Below are positions 39,171 through 48,377 of a DNA stretch of 64,000 nucleotides, piece by piece. This stretch comes from JAPORK01 sp026710285. Its GTDB lineage: Bacteria; Pseudomonadota; Gammaproteobacteria; Pseudomonadales; Endozoicomonadaceae. The first letter of the stretch is position 1. Every line of letters begins with the position of its first letter. The stretch covers positions 2,294,001-2,358,000 of the forward strand of contig OZ241746.1 of the NCBI GenBank assembly GCA_965201045.1, written 5' to 3'. The notes beneath the pieces were generated by a model. It was not told where the DNA came from. It worked only from the letters and a program-made list of their open reading frames with translations, and did not search any database. A program made the translations under genes and the position numbers.

Positions 39171-39275
39171 AATTACTCCTTTTATTAGGGTTTGTTGATG
39201 CTTGCAAAAAGGGTTGATATAGAACTGTAAATCCATAATATTTAGTTTGATACAAAATAATAAGAAGGATTTACA

Positions 39276-39338
39276 GTGGCTAGACTCATATTATCTGATG
39301 AACTATGATCAGAGCTAAAAGCAATTGCACCAGGTTAA
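39276..39338 (+). pseudogene. Remnant of an IS5-like transposase N-terminus
   Basis: From GTG at 39276 the frame reads VARLILSDEL, stop, SELKAIAPG. This resembles the conserved start of IS5-family transposases (ARxxLSDELW), with TGG changed to TGA. An AAGGA box lies ten bases before. The rest of the element is gone. Confidence 0.45.
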
Positions 39339-39377
39339 AATATGTAGCAAGCCTGATTTGAGAATGACGGTTGAAAT

Positions 39378-39911
39378 TTATGCTTTAATTGTTATTTCAA
39401 TACAATTTGTGGGAATTTCAAGCGTTTTAGCCAAACCAGCTTTTGCTTTTGCAATGGTCAAAGCTTCAACGTCGTCTCTGCTCGGTCTATGAGCAGTTTC
39501 AACAGCGATACTCTGAGCCGGACACTTTTTCCATTCCAGTGACTCAATATCTAAACCGTGTTCTTCTTTAAAAGAATCAGTATTCGTATAAGATATTGGG
39601 TTTCTATTACCAGCCCAAACACCCGGTTGATTAATTTCAGCATACTCTGAGATTTGAATAAAAAATCGCTTCTTTCCTGATGAAGCAGAAATTTCCGTGA
39701 TTTTCGTAATTTTACCCACCAGAAATGCCGAGTCCTTCCTGATATCTGTATTGTCAGAGGAATATCTTTGTAATGTGTTACTTTTTGTAGCAACGAAGTA
39801 TTCACACTTCTCTAATTTTTTTCTGCTCGCTGACCAATTACCAGAACCGCCCTTGTTAATAATTTCTTCAGGTGATTTTCTGGTAAAAACCATGACAATA
39901 TAATTATTCAT
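39378..39911 (-). CDS. Protein of unknown function at the head of the defence module
   Basis: 177 residues from the ATG at 39911 (AGGAA nine bases upstream); an in-frame ATG at 39959 adds 16 residues. It begins MNNYIVMVF and has FVATKSN, KDSAFLVGKITKI and ISEYAEI. No family was recognised. It is the first of four leftward genes inside the putA direct repeats. The last 50 bases of the gene and its 3' end recur at about 31682-31733, a sign of past recombination. Confidence 0.6.
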   Translation of the reverse strand: MNNYIVMVFTRKSPEEIINKGGSGNWSASRKKLEKCEYFVATKSNTLQRYSSDNTDIRKDSAFLVGKITKITEISASSGKKRFFIQISEYAEINQPGVWAGNRNPISYTNTDSFKEEHGLDIESLEWKKCPAQSIAVETAHRPSRDDVEALTIAKAKAGLAKTLEIPTNCIEITIKA

Positions 39912-40093
39912 AAATAAATATTTCCTAATTTTCCATTTTAAAGTGATAAGATTACACATAAACTTTTCTTGCTTATGCCTTCAGGAATAAGATTTTACAT
40001 AAAGTAGAATGAATGTCAATATAAGTTATGTATAATATTAAATATAAGTTTATAGATGAACTTATATTTAAGCTATCTGCATTGAGGATTATC

Positions 40094-40500
40094 TTTTTGT
40101 AAGGTGAGTGACCATATTTGATCGTGTTTATTGTGTCTGTTAAGGATAAAAACAACCACACCAAAAAAACCGGCAGAAGCTTATTCAGCCACTCAACCGG
40201 TTATTCAGAGCAGAGAAGACCTGATAATTTTTATCAGGCCATCGCACAATAAATATATTAACGACATTAAATAAATTTAACGTCGCTGTTATGAATTACC
40301 CTGAACCAGCAGTGATGCATTTCCGCCAATGGCTGTTGTATTAATGCTTCTGTGTTTTTCTAAAATAAAGCGGTTCAGATAGCCAGGACCTCCTGCTTTA
40401 GGTCCGGTACCGGAAAGTCCCATTCCTCCAAACGGTTGCACCCCGACAACAGCACCAATCTGGTTACGATTGATGTAAATATTTCCGGCATTAATGCGTT
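40094..40500. repeat. Right 407-bp direct repeat of the defence module
   Basis: Mate of 35665-36071. It contains the true 3' end of putA (40289-40500) and 195 bases downstream, so putA remains intact on this side. Confidence 0.95.
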
Positions 40501-43450
40501 TGGCAATATACTCTGTGGTGGACTCATTACGAGAGTGAATGCCAGCTGTTAAACCAAAGCCGGTACTGTTTATCTCGTCAATCACTTCATCCAGTTTACC
40601 GGCTTCAAAGGTGATCACATGCAAAATCGGACCAAAATTCTCTTTTTCCAGCTGAGAAATATGATCAAGCTTAAAGGCAACAGGTGCAATAAAATAACCA
40701 TTATTGCAATCATCAGATAATTTTGAACGGGCTATTAAGGTAGCTTCCTGCTCCATTTTATCAATGTGTTCCTGCAATTTCGATGCTGATTTTTCATCAA
40801 TAATAGGTCCTACATCAGTAGAGTTTTTAAAAGGCAGACCCACAACCAGCTCTTCCATAACACCTTTTAGTAGTTCTGTAACCCGTTCTGCAATGTCTTG
40901 CTGAACGTACATGACCCGAAGTGCAGAGCAGCGTTGTCCGGCACTGGTAAATGTTGATCGGATTACATCTGTAACCACTTGCTCCGGCAGTGCTGTTGAA
41001 TCAACGATCATGGTGTTTTGACCACCTGTTTCTGCAATTAAAGGTACGATTGGTCCATGACGGGCAGCAAGCTGTCGGTTAATAAGCCAGGCTGTTTCTG
41101 TCGAACCTGTAAAAGCAACACCGCATACCCGGTTATCCGGCAGAAGTTGTTTTCCCAGTACAGAGCCGTACCCTGTGAGTAACTGTAAGACATTACCAGG
41201 GATGCCCGCTTCCCAGGCCAGTTCTACTGTTTTTGCTGCAATGAGCATGGTTTGTTCAGCCGGTTTTGCCAGTACGGTATTGCCGGTTATCAGCGCTGCT
41301 GCTACCTGACCAAGAAAAATAGCCAGTGGAAAATTCCACGGGCTGATACATAAAAAGACGCCCCGCCCCTGTACAGATAGCTTATTATTTTCACCGGTAG
41401 GACCTGGCATAGTTAAAGACTCAAACAGGTTATCCGCTTCCCTGGCATAATAGCGGCAAAAATCAACAGCTTCACGTATCTCATCAATGCTGTCCTGTAC
41501 GGTTTTTCCTGCTTCACGATGACAAAGCGCAATCAGCTCATCTCTGTTTTCCTCCAACAGATCTGCTAATTTATTCAGTGCTGTCATGCGATGTTCTATC
41601 GGTGCTGTGCACCACCCGGGAAAAGCTTCTGTAGCTATAGTGAGTGCCTGTTCTGTCTGCTGTGAGTCTGCATGAAAAATATCACCGACATGATCGTTTG
41701 TATTGGCAGGACTGACTACCTTGTGCAGTTCTCCTTCAACTAACTTTTCTCCGTTAATCATGGGACCAAAGGTCCAGGTATTGTGCATATATTTATCCAC
41801 ACCTTTCTGCAGCTGTTGCCACTGCGGCTCAATGGTAATATTAACACCGGAAGAATTTTTGCGATCCGGAAAAATATCAGCGGGCAGAGGGATATGCGTA
41901 TTTTTAAAGAAGATTTGCTTTTGCAGTGTTTGTATTGGATGCTCTGCAAGCGTTTCCACAGGCATTTTAGCGTCTGCCAGGCGATGAACAAAAGAGCTGT
42001 TAGCGCCATTTTCCAATAAACGTCTGACCAAATAAGGAAGCAAATCTTTATGATAACCTACGGGAGCATAAATGCGCACTGCTGTTTTCTCTTCTTCAAG
42101 TATGTGTGCATACAGCGCATCACCCATACCGTGCAGACGTTGCAATTCAAAATGACTTTTGTCATTTGCCATTTCCAGGATGCTGGCAATTGTGTGCGGA
42201 TTATGTGATGCAAACTGTGGAAAGAGATAAGCATTAGTTGTTTCATCTAAGAGAAATCGTACACAGGTAAGATAAGCAAGATCCGTGGATTCTTTGCGGG
42301 TAAACACAGCATATTCTGCTTCACCTAATTCCTGAGAGTGCTTTATTTCTCTGTCCCAGTAAGCGCCTTTGACTAAACGAACCGGAATTTTATCTTGTTG
42401 ATCTTCTGCCAGTTTGCGCAGCCAGACCAGTGCCGGCAGAGCACGTTTTCCATAAGCCTGAATGACCACTCCAAACTGTCCCCATCCTTTACAGTCCTGG
42501 TGAATAAAAGTTTTTTCAAATAGTTTTAGGGAGAGTTCCATCCGTTCAGTTTCTTCAGCATCAATGGTGACACCCACACCATGTTTTCTACCCAGCCGGA
42601 TCAGGTCAAGAAGCGTCTGATATAGCTCCGTCATAACTCTGTGGCTTTGTGCTGTTTCGTAGCGTGGGTGGAGTGCCGAAAGCTTAACTGAAATCGTGGC
42701 AGGCTGATCAGCATATTTTTGGTTGTGTAATCCAATAGCTTCTATTGCACTGCTGTAAGCCGTTTTATACATTTGTGCATCAGTGGCAGTAATTGCAGCT
42801 TCTCCAAGCATATCAAAGGAGTAGCAATAACCCTTTTTTTGATAATCTTTAGCGCTGCTGAGTGCTGTATCAATTGTCTGACCGAGAATAAAATAATTGC
42901 CCAGGATTTTCATTGACTGTGCCATCGCTTTACGAACAATTGGCTCCCCCAGTCGACTGGTCAGATTGCTCCAGGTTGTCTTAGGCTCTGCAGAATACGG
43001 TTTTTTCATTACTTTGCCGCTGATAAGCAAACCCCATGTAGAAGCATTAATCAGCAATGAGCTGCTTTTTTGCAAATATTTACTCCAGTCAGCACGACTA
43101 ATGCGATCACGAATAAATGCTTCGGCAGTTTTTGCATCTGGCACTCTGATTAATGCTTCTGCCAGACACATCAGTAAAATCCCTTCATCGGTATTAAGGT
43201 TATACTGCTGCATTAGCATATCAATCAGACTCATAGCACTACTGCTTTTTCTTATATGAGAAATAATTTGTATTGCTTTTTGAGTGACCTTTCCCATTTG
43301 TGTAGCTGTTGTTCCATCAGATTCTGCAACATCTACAAGCTGCTGAACATATAAGTCTTCATCTGCATAAAGTACAGAATTAATCCATTCCCATAAAAGG
43401 TTACGGTTTTGCTGTATAGCAGGACTGAACGCATCACTTACCCTGAACAT
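40289..43450 (-). CDS. putA: Bifunctional proline dehydrogenase / P5C dehydrogenase PutA
   Basis: 1053 residues, the shorter PutA type without an N-terminal ribbon-helix-helix repressor domain. The proline dehydrogenase half shows TIDAEETERMELSL and VRLVKGAYWDREIK (around 300-390). The aldehyde dehydrogenase half shows ISPWNFPLAIF, FTGSTETAW, ETGGQN (general-base Glu) and GQRCSALR (catalytic Cys). It oxidises proline to glutamate, passing electrons to the membrane quinone pool and to NAD. GGAG precedes the ATG at 43450. Its 3' end is duplicated 4.4 kb away around the defence module. Confidence 0.97.
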   Translation of the reverse strand: MFRVSDAFSPAIQQNRNLLWEWINSVLYADEDLYVQQLVDVAESDGTTATQMGKVTQKAIQIISHIRKSSSAMSLIDMLMQQYNLNTDEGILLMCLAEALIRVPDAKTAEAFIRDRISRADWSKYLQKSSSLLINASTWGLLISGKVMKKPYSAEPKTTWSNLTSRLGEPIVRKAMAQSMKILGNYFILGQTIDTALSSAKDYQKKGYCYSFDMLGEAAITATDAQMYKTAYSSAIEAIGLHNQKYADQPATISVKLSALHPRYETAQSHRVMTELYQTLLDLIRLGRKHGVGVTIDAEETERMELSLKLFEKTFIHQDCKGWGQFGVVIQAYGKRALPALVWLRKLAEDQQDKIPVRLVKGAYWDREIKHSQELGEAEYAVFTRKESTDLAYLTCVRFLLDETTNAYLFPQFASHNPHTIASILEMANDKSHFELQRLHGMGDALYAHILEEEKTAVRIYAPVGYHKDLLPYLVRRLLENGANSSFVHRLADAKMPVETLAEHPIQTLQKQIFFKNTHIPLPADIFPDRKNSSGVNITIEPQWQQLQKGVDKYMHNTWTFGPMINGEKLVEGELHKVVSPANTNDHVGDIFHADSQQTEQALTIATEAFPGWCTAPIEHRMTALNKLADLLEENRDELIALCHREAGKTVQDSIDEIREAVDFCRYYAREADNLFESLTMPGPTGENNKLSVQGRGVFLCISPWNFPLAIFLGQVAAALITGNTVLAKPAEQTMLIAAKTVELAWEAGIPGNVLQLLTGYGSVLGKQLLPDNRVCGVAFTGSTETAWLINRQLAARHGPIVPLIAETGGQNTMIVDSTALPEQVVTDVIRSTFTSAGQRCSALRVMYVQQDIAERVTELLKGVMEELVVGLPFKNSTDVGPIIDEKSASKLQEHIDKMEQEATLIARSKLSDDCNNGYFIAPVAFKLDHISQLEKENFGPILHVITFEAGKLDEVIDEINSTGFGLTAGIHSRNESTTEYIAKRINAGNIYINRNQIGAVVGVQPFGGMGLSGTGPKAGGPGYLNRFILEKHRSINTTAIGGNASLLVQGNS

Positions 43451-44083
43451 GGCATCTCCACTATAATATTTATAAAATTAACAAATACAAGGCAGTTATA
43501 GTTAACAAGTATGTATCTACAAGTAGTTATACCATTAATGATGGTTGGTGATAAATAAGATTCTCGTATTATCCTGCTGCTTTTATAATTGATGCAATCA
43601 GCCAGCCACAGTGAAGGGCGGTTAGTTTGCAGATCACCAAAAAACATTTGTTAAACAAGCAGGTTTGCACAATCTGTTTACCAGCCTTGTCATAAGTTAT
43701 ATAAATAGTACAAAAGCATAGCTGCTGACTAAACAAAACACAAAAAAGCAGAGCCAATGGCATTATTACATGTTAAAAGGGTTTTATTTTTGTACGAAGA
43801 CATATATGGACACCTCTCTGATTACAAATAATTGATTAACTATATTTGGTTCACGATCATATATTCGGCGTCTTAAGTAATGGCTTATTTTAATAGCCAT
43901 TGCACCATGATAAATTCCGAATCTCATCTCCTGACCAAGTGTGGTTTGTTGTGTTCTTTTATTACAGGAGATCATCAGGTAGGTAACATTCTGCATAGAA
44001 TGAACTTCTGTTTTTTTTACACCCGTTTGATTGAGTATGAGTTATTTGTGATTTATAAAAATGATTGCAGAAGATTGATAAAA
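43451..44083. other. Intergenic, nothing recognised
   Basis: AT-rich region between putA and the tRNA. It should contain the putA promoter. No RNA or repeat was identified, and the short open frames look like chance. Confidence 0.4.
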
Positions 44084-44159
<76 letters not shown>

Positions 44160-44263
44160 CTTCCAGAGAATACTATTCACTTCTTCAGTTTATGTCAATA
44201 ACTTTTTTCAAAAAAAATATTTTTGATCAGTGATTGTGCACTGTTTTTAATTATAACCACATA

Positions 44264-45442
44264 TTAACGGCAATTATTCAGGGATATTTCACTGTCTTTC
44301 CATACGGCTTCTAACTGTGCTGCTCTGATCATACGGGCGATTTCACTGGCTGATCGCATATCATCAATGTCAAACTGTGCCAGTGCCTGATTATTATCCG
44401 GATTGGCATATCCCCCCGGGCGGGTGCTGACACCGGCGCTCATGCTGGTTACACCCAGTTTAACCAGCTGATCACGTAAAGCAGCGGGCTCTCGGGTAGA
44501 CAGAGAAATCTCCACCTCAGGAAAAACAATACGCCAGGCGCAGATTAGTTGTACCATTTCTCTGTCACTAATAACAGCAGCCGGTGTTATGCCTCCTTCG
44601 CAGGGACGCAGTCGGGGTAAAGAGATAGAATAACGGGTGCGCCAATACTTCTTTTGCAGATAGCTGAGATGAAAAGCACTCATTACTACATCGACCCGCC
44701 ACTTGGGAGACAGACCCATGAGTGCGGCAATGCCAGTTTTATTGATTCCTGCCCGCCCCAGACGATCAGGTGTATTCAGTCGATAAAAAAAATCCTGCTT
44801 GTTGCCACGCAGATGGTGTTTGGCATAAATGTGCCTGTTATAAGTTTCCTGATAGACATAGACAGCATCGAGTCCGGACTGAATCAATTCAGCATAATCT
44901 GCTTCATCCAGGGGTTGCACTTCCATGCTCACATGCGCCATTGTCCGTTTAACCTGTGGCAGCACTTTACGAAAGTAAGGCATACCGACTCTGCCCGGTG
45001 CTTCACCGGTAACTAACAGAACGTGTTCAAAACCTGTTGCTTTAATGGCTTGTAATTCTGCTTCAAGCTGTTCTTGTGAAAGAGTGATTCTTTTGACCGG
45101 GTTATTAAGGCTAAAGCCACAATAGGTGCAAATATTATGGCAGGTGTTAGAGAGATAGAGAGGCAGAAACAACTGAATGGTTTTGCCAAAGCGTTGTCGT
45201 GTTGTGCGCCAGCTGAGTTGTGCCATGGTTTCAATAAAAGGCGTGGCTGCCGGCGAGAGCAGTGTTATAAAATCATTTATGCTCTTTTGTTTACGGTTTA
45301 GTGACTTACGAACATCTTCACTACTTTTAGATAACAGCTGTAAACCAATATCGTCCTGATTTATCTGTTCATACAGATCGGCAAAATTCGTTTCTGAACA
45401 GGTCGTTTTGGTCGGTTGTATTTGTTCGGAAGCGATAATCAT
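44264..45442 (-). CDS. thiH: ThiH tyrosine lyase (2-iminoacetate synthase)
   Basis: 392 residues from the ATG at 45442, which overlaps the thiG stop as ATGA; an upstream in-frame start lies inside thiG. It is a radical-SAM enzyme: the cluster motif CHNICTYC lies near residue 108, followed by TGEAPGRVG. It cleaves tyrosine to dehydroglycine for the thiazole ring of thiamine, working with ThiG. Length and order (thiS, thiG, thiH) are as in enteric bacteria. Confidence 0.96.
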   Translation of the reverse strand: MIIASEQIQPTKTTCSETNFADLYEQINQDDIGLQLLSKSSEDVRKSLNRKQKSINDFITLLSPAATPFIETMAQLSWRTTRQRFGKTIQLFLPLYLSNTCHNICTYCGFSLNNPVKRITLSQEQLEAELQAIKATGFEHVLLVTGEAPGRVGMPYFRKVLPQVKRTMAHVSMEVQPLDEADYAELIQSGLDAVYVYQETYNRHIYAKHHLRGNKQDFFYRLNTPDRLGRAGINKTGIAALMGLSPKWRVDVVMSAFHLSYLQKKYWRTRYSISLPRLRPCEGGITPAAVISDREMVQLICAWRIVFPEVEISLSTREPAALRDQLVKLGVTSMSAGVSTRPGGYANPDNNQALAQFDIDDMRSASEIARMIRAAQLEAVWKDSEISLNNCR

Positions 45443-46206
45443 CTGTCTAAAAATCCTGTCAGCGGACTGCTTGCCTCTGCCTGAAGCTGACGCTGCCCTA
45501 AACCACTTTCCCACGCTGTTCTGCCGGCTTCTACGGCTTGTTTAAAAGCGTGAGCCATGGATACAGGAGAATCAGCTACAGCAATGGCGGTATTGACCAG
45601 CACCGCATCAGCACCCATTTCCATGGCAAGCGCAGCATCAGAGGGACTACCAATACCGGCATCGATAACAACAGGTATCTGGCTCTGCTCAATAATCATA
45701 GAAAGAAATTCCTGTGCCCGCAGTCCCATATTGCTACCTATCGGCGATCCCAACGGCATAACTGTTGCACATCCGACTTCCTCCAACCGTTTACACAGTA
45801 CAGGATCAGCATGGCAATAGGGCAATACAGTAAAACCTTGTTTTACCAGTGTTTCACAAGCTTTGAGTGTTTCAACCGGATCCGGCATAAGATACCGGGG
45901 ATCCGGGTGTATCTCTACTTTAATCCATGCGGTCTCCAGGGCCTCTTTTGCCAGCTGTGCTGCAAATATTGCTTCTTCTGCTGTACGTGCACCCGAAGTA
46001 TTAGGCAGCAGCGACACCCCTGTTTCTTTTAAGGAAGCCAGTAACCGGTTATGATCATGGTCATCAAAACTAACCCTGCGGATGGCCACTGTTACCAGTT
46101 CTGAGCCGCTGGCTTTAATCGCTTCTGCCATTGTATCGTTATCACTGAATTTTCCGGTACCAGTAAATAATCTGGATGAAAACGGTTTGTTTCCCACTTG
46201 CAGCAT
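45439..46206 (-). CDS. thiG: Thiazole synthase ThiG
   Basis: 255 residues, the enteric length, from the ATG at 46206 (MLQVGNKPF). An ATG at 46263 adds 19 residues with no family match or ribosome site. Seen: FTGTGKF, LLPNTSGA, KVEIHPD, VLPYCHADPVLCKRLEEVGC, MPLGSPIGSN and DAGIGSPSDAA, all ThiG signatures. It builds the thiazole phosphate from DXP, dehydroglycine and ThiS thiocarboxylate. Translationally coupled to thiH. Confidence 0.96.
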   Translation of the reverse strand: MLQVGNKPFSSRLFTGTGKFSDNDTMAEAIKASGSELVTVAIRRVSFDDHDHNRLLASLKETGVSLLPNTSGARTAEEAIFAAQLAKEALETAWIKVEIHPDPRYLMPDPVETLKACETLVKQGFTVLPYCHADPVLCKRLEEVGCATVMPLGSPIGSNMGLRAQEFLSMIIEQSQIPVVIDAGIGSPSDAALAMEMGADAVLVNTAIAVADSPVSMAHAFKQAVEAGRTAWESGLGQRQLQAEASSPLTGFLDR

Positions 46207-46395
46207 GATGGGTCTTAAGTCCTTGTCTTTAAATAAGCTGTTAGTTATGTATGTTTTTTGCATAACATACTAGCGTTTTATGGTTATATAGTTTACTCGT
46301 ATCAGCAAAAGTAACAGTATGCAAGCACCGCCGGAATAACCGCATTAAATCTGAGCACTTCACTTTTACCGTATGCTATCACAGTAAAAACGTAC

Positions 46396-46599
46396 TTATC
46401 CACCCGCTGTGGCATGAATAATAATCACTTTGTCTCCCGCAAAGAGCATTTGCTCATCCCAGCAGCTGTGGGGAATAATCTGTTCATTAATAGCAACAGC
46501 GAAACCTTTTTGCTGTGTCATCTTTAGTGTGTCGAGCAGTCCTTTAATTGATATAGCTTCCGGAACAGCTCTGCACTGATCATTAATAAAAATTTCCAT
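46396..46599 (-). CDS. thiS: Sulfur carrier protein ThiS
   Basis: 67 residues with the ubiquitin-like fold pattern and the essential C-terminal Gly-Gly (IIHATAGG). It carries sulfur as a thiocarboxylate for ThiG. No thiamine riboswitch was recognised in the 90 bases upstream, which separate it from ung; the leader of the whole operon may lie further up. Confidence 0.93.
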   Translation of the reverse strand: MEIFINDQCRAVPEAISIKGLLDTLKMTQQKGFAVAINEQIIPHSCWDEQMLFAGDKVIIIHATAGG

Positions 46600-46691
46600 A
46601 AAATAATTTATTCATCTGTCTGGTTATTTATTGTTCTGTTGCGTATTATGCAACCATAGTAGCTTACTATGTGCATTTAAAAATAGCTATT

Positions 46692-47399
46692 TCATATTAC
46701 AGCTGATTCTGCGGTTACATCCTCTGGTAACTGCCAGTTTATCGCAGGGATACCATTTTTTTCTAAATATTCATTTGCCTTTGAAAATGGACGGCTGTTA
46801 AAAAATCCCCGATAAGCTGATAGCGGTGAAGGGTGTGGTGACTGAATAACAAGATGCTTTTGCTGATCAATAAACGCACCTTTTTTCTGCGCATAGCTTC
46901 CCCACAACAGAAATACCAGATGCTCTCTGTGTTCATTTAGTGCCCGGATAATTGCATCTGTAAACATTTCCCAGCCTCGTTCTCTGTGCGAACCAGCTCG
47001 TCCGTGTTCTACTGTCAATACACTGTTAAGTAAAAGTACACCCTGGTTTGCCCAGTGTTCAAGGAATCCATGTTTGACCGGCAGGAACCCTAAATCATTA
47101 TTAAGTTCTTGGTATATGTTAACTAATGAGGGGGGTGGAGCAACTCCCGGTTTGACTGAAAAACTCAGACCATGCGCCTGACCTGGACCATGGTAAGGAT
47201 CTTGTCCCAAAAGAACAATTTTTACTTTGTCAAAAGCAGTTAAATTGAGTGCTCTGAAATATTCACTCCCTTTGGGATAAATATGTTTTCCTTGCTGTTT
47301 TTCTTGTTGAAGAAAGATTTTCAACGCCTGCATATAAGGTCGTTCAAACTCAGGAAGAAGCCATTTTTTCCAGCTTGGCTCAAGTTTTATGTCCACCAT
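46692..47399 (-). CDS. ung: Uracil-DNA glycosylase
   Basis: 235 residues. Family-1 motifs: LLGQDPYHGPGQAHGLSFSV (water-activating Asp) and HPSPLSAYRGF (catalytic His). It removes uracil from DNA as the first step of base-excision repair. The length is normal. It is followed leftwards by the thi genes and preceded by secG. Confidence 0.97.
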   Translation of the reverse strand: MVDIKLEPSWKKWLLPEFERPYMQALKIFLQQEKQQGKHIYPKGSEYFRALNLTAFDKVKIVLLGQDPYHGPGQAHGLSFSVKPGVAPPPSLVNIYQELNNDLGFLPVKHGFLEHWANQGVLLLNSVLTVEHGRAGSHRERGWEMFTDAIIRALNEHREHLVFLLWGSYAQKKGAFIDQQKHLVIQSPHPSPLSAYRGFFNSRPFSKANEYLEKNGIPAINWQLPEDVTAESAVI

Positions 47400-47554
47400 A
47401 ATTTATCATCCACTGTGTGTTTTCATTAGAAATTGTTGTAAATGACTTGAAATTAACTCCGGTTTAGAGTTTTTTGGCGTAATATACTATCGTTTCATGT
47501 TGTATAGTTTGTCTGTATCGGAAAATAAATTTTCACCTTCCAAACACAGGTCTT

Positions 47555-47574
47555 ATTCCCGCAAAAGCGGGAAT
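47555..47574. repeat. Palindromic dispersed repeat
   Basis: ATTCCCGC, four A, GCGGGAAT: a short perfect hairpin of the same general kind as the palindromes at 7518-7729. Such elements are common between bacterial genes. Confidence 0.5.
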
Positions 47575-47635
47575 CTGGTGACGGAATTATTTTAGTGTCA
47601 CCTGCCTGTTAAAAACAAAAGTTTTTACTGTTCAG

Positions 47636-47657
47636 CCAAAAACCCCGAACCGGGGTT
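47636..47657 (-). terminator. Rho-independent terminator after secG
   Basis: On the minus strand AACCCCG, loop GTT, CGGGGTT is followed by a T run, 43 bases past the secG stop. A strong GC stem closes the folP-glmM-tpiA-secG block. Confidence 0.85.
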
Positions 47658-47699
47658 AGCATGAAGAAAAAACCATAAGAAAAACTACGCTGCTTAAGG

Positions 47700-48365
47700 C
47701 TATTTTTTCTGATCGCTTTTTACCGTGTGCTCTGAATGATTGCTTTGCTCTGTTGTACCTGCTTTTTTCTCTGTTTTAGCAGCCTGTTGATTTACCGGAG
47801 CACTGGTATCAGCTTTTTCAACAGGCGCTTTTTCTGCTGTTGTAGCTGCTTTTTTCACGGTTTCATCTTTTGCAGGCTTAGCAGTACCGGTTACACCTTT
47901 TGGTTCAGAGGACTCTTTTTTATGGTCAGCGTTCTCAGCAGGAGCACTTTTGATCGCTGTGTTTTTATCTTTAGCAGTACTCTCTTTTTGTGCAGTAGCT
48001 GAATTGCTGTTGCCAGCTGGCAATTTTTTCTCAACAGATTTTTTTATCACCGGAGCATCTGAAGCAGGTTGAGTATCACTTTGATGTTTAGGGGTAACCG
48101 GTAAAGTAATATTACCATCTGCCTCATGCTTTGCTTTCTGTCTGGTCAACAAATCAAGCGAAATACTGGTGATCAATAAGAGTGCTGCCATTATTGCCGT
48201 CAGCTTAACCAGAAAACCCGATGATCCTCTGCTACCAAACACAGTCTGTGAAGCACCTGCACCAAAAGATGCGCCTGCATCAGCCCCTTTGCCTTGTTGT
48301 AATAAAATCATTGCAACCAAAAGAATGGCTACGATGATATGTATAATTAAAACTAATGTTTCCAT
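47700..48365 (-). CDS. secG: SecG translocase subunit with long C-terminal tail
   Basis: 221 residues, about twice the usual 110. The first 75 residues are classic SecG: a transmembrane helix, LLQQGKGADAGASFGAGASQTVFGSRGSSGFL, a second helix. After residue 80 comes a low-complexity Lys/Ala/Glu/Thr tail (KKSVEKKL, KPAKDETVKKAATTAEKAP, ending SDQKK), probably cytoplasmic or periplasmic and disordered. SecG assists protein export through SecYE. It starts 12 bases after tpiA. Confidence 0.95.
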   Translation of the reverse strand: METLVLIIHIIVAILLVAMILLQQGKGADAGASFGAGASQTVFGSRGSSGFLVKLTAIMAALLLITSISLDLLTRQKAKHEADGNITLPVTPKHQSDTQPASDAPVIKKSVEKKLPAGNSNSATAQKESTAKDKNTAIKSAPAENADHKKESSEPKGVTGTAKPAKDETVKKAATTAEKAPVEKADTSAPVNQQAAKTEKKAGTTEQSNHSEHTVKSDQKK

Positions 48366-48377
48366 TTAAATAATTAC

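Noticed and set aside
46600..46691. Thiamine (TPP) riboswitch before thiS
   Set aside because: The conserved THI-box core was not found in the 92-base gap.
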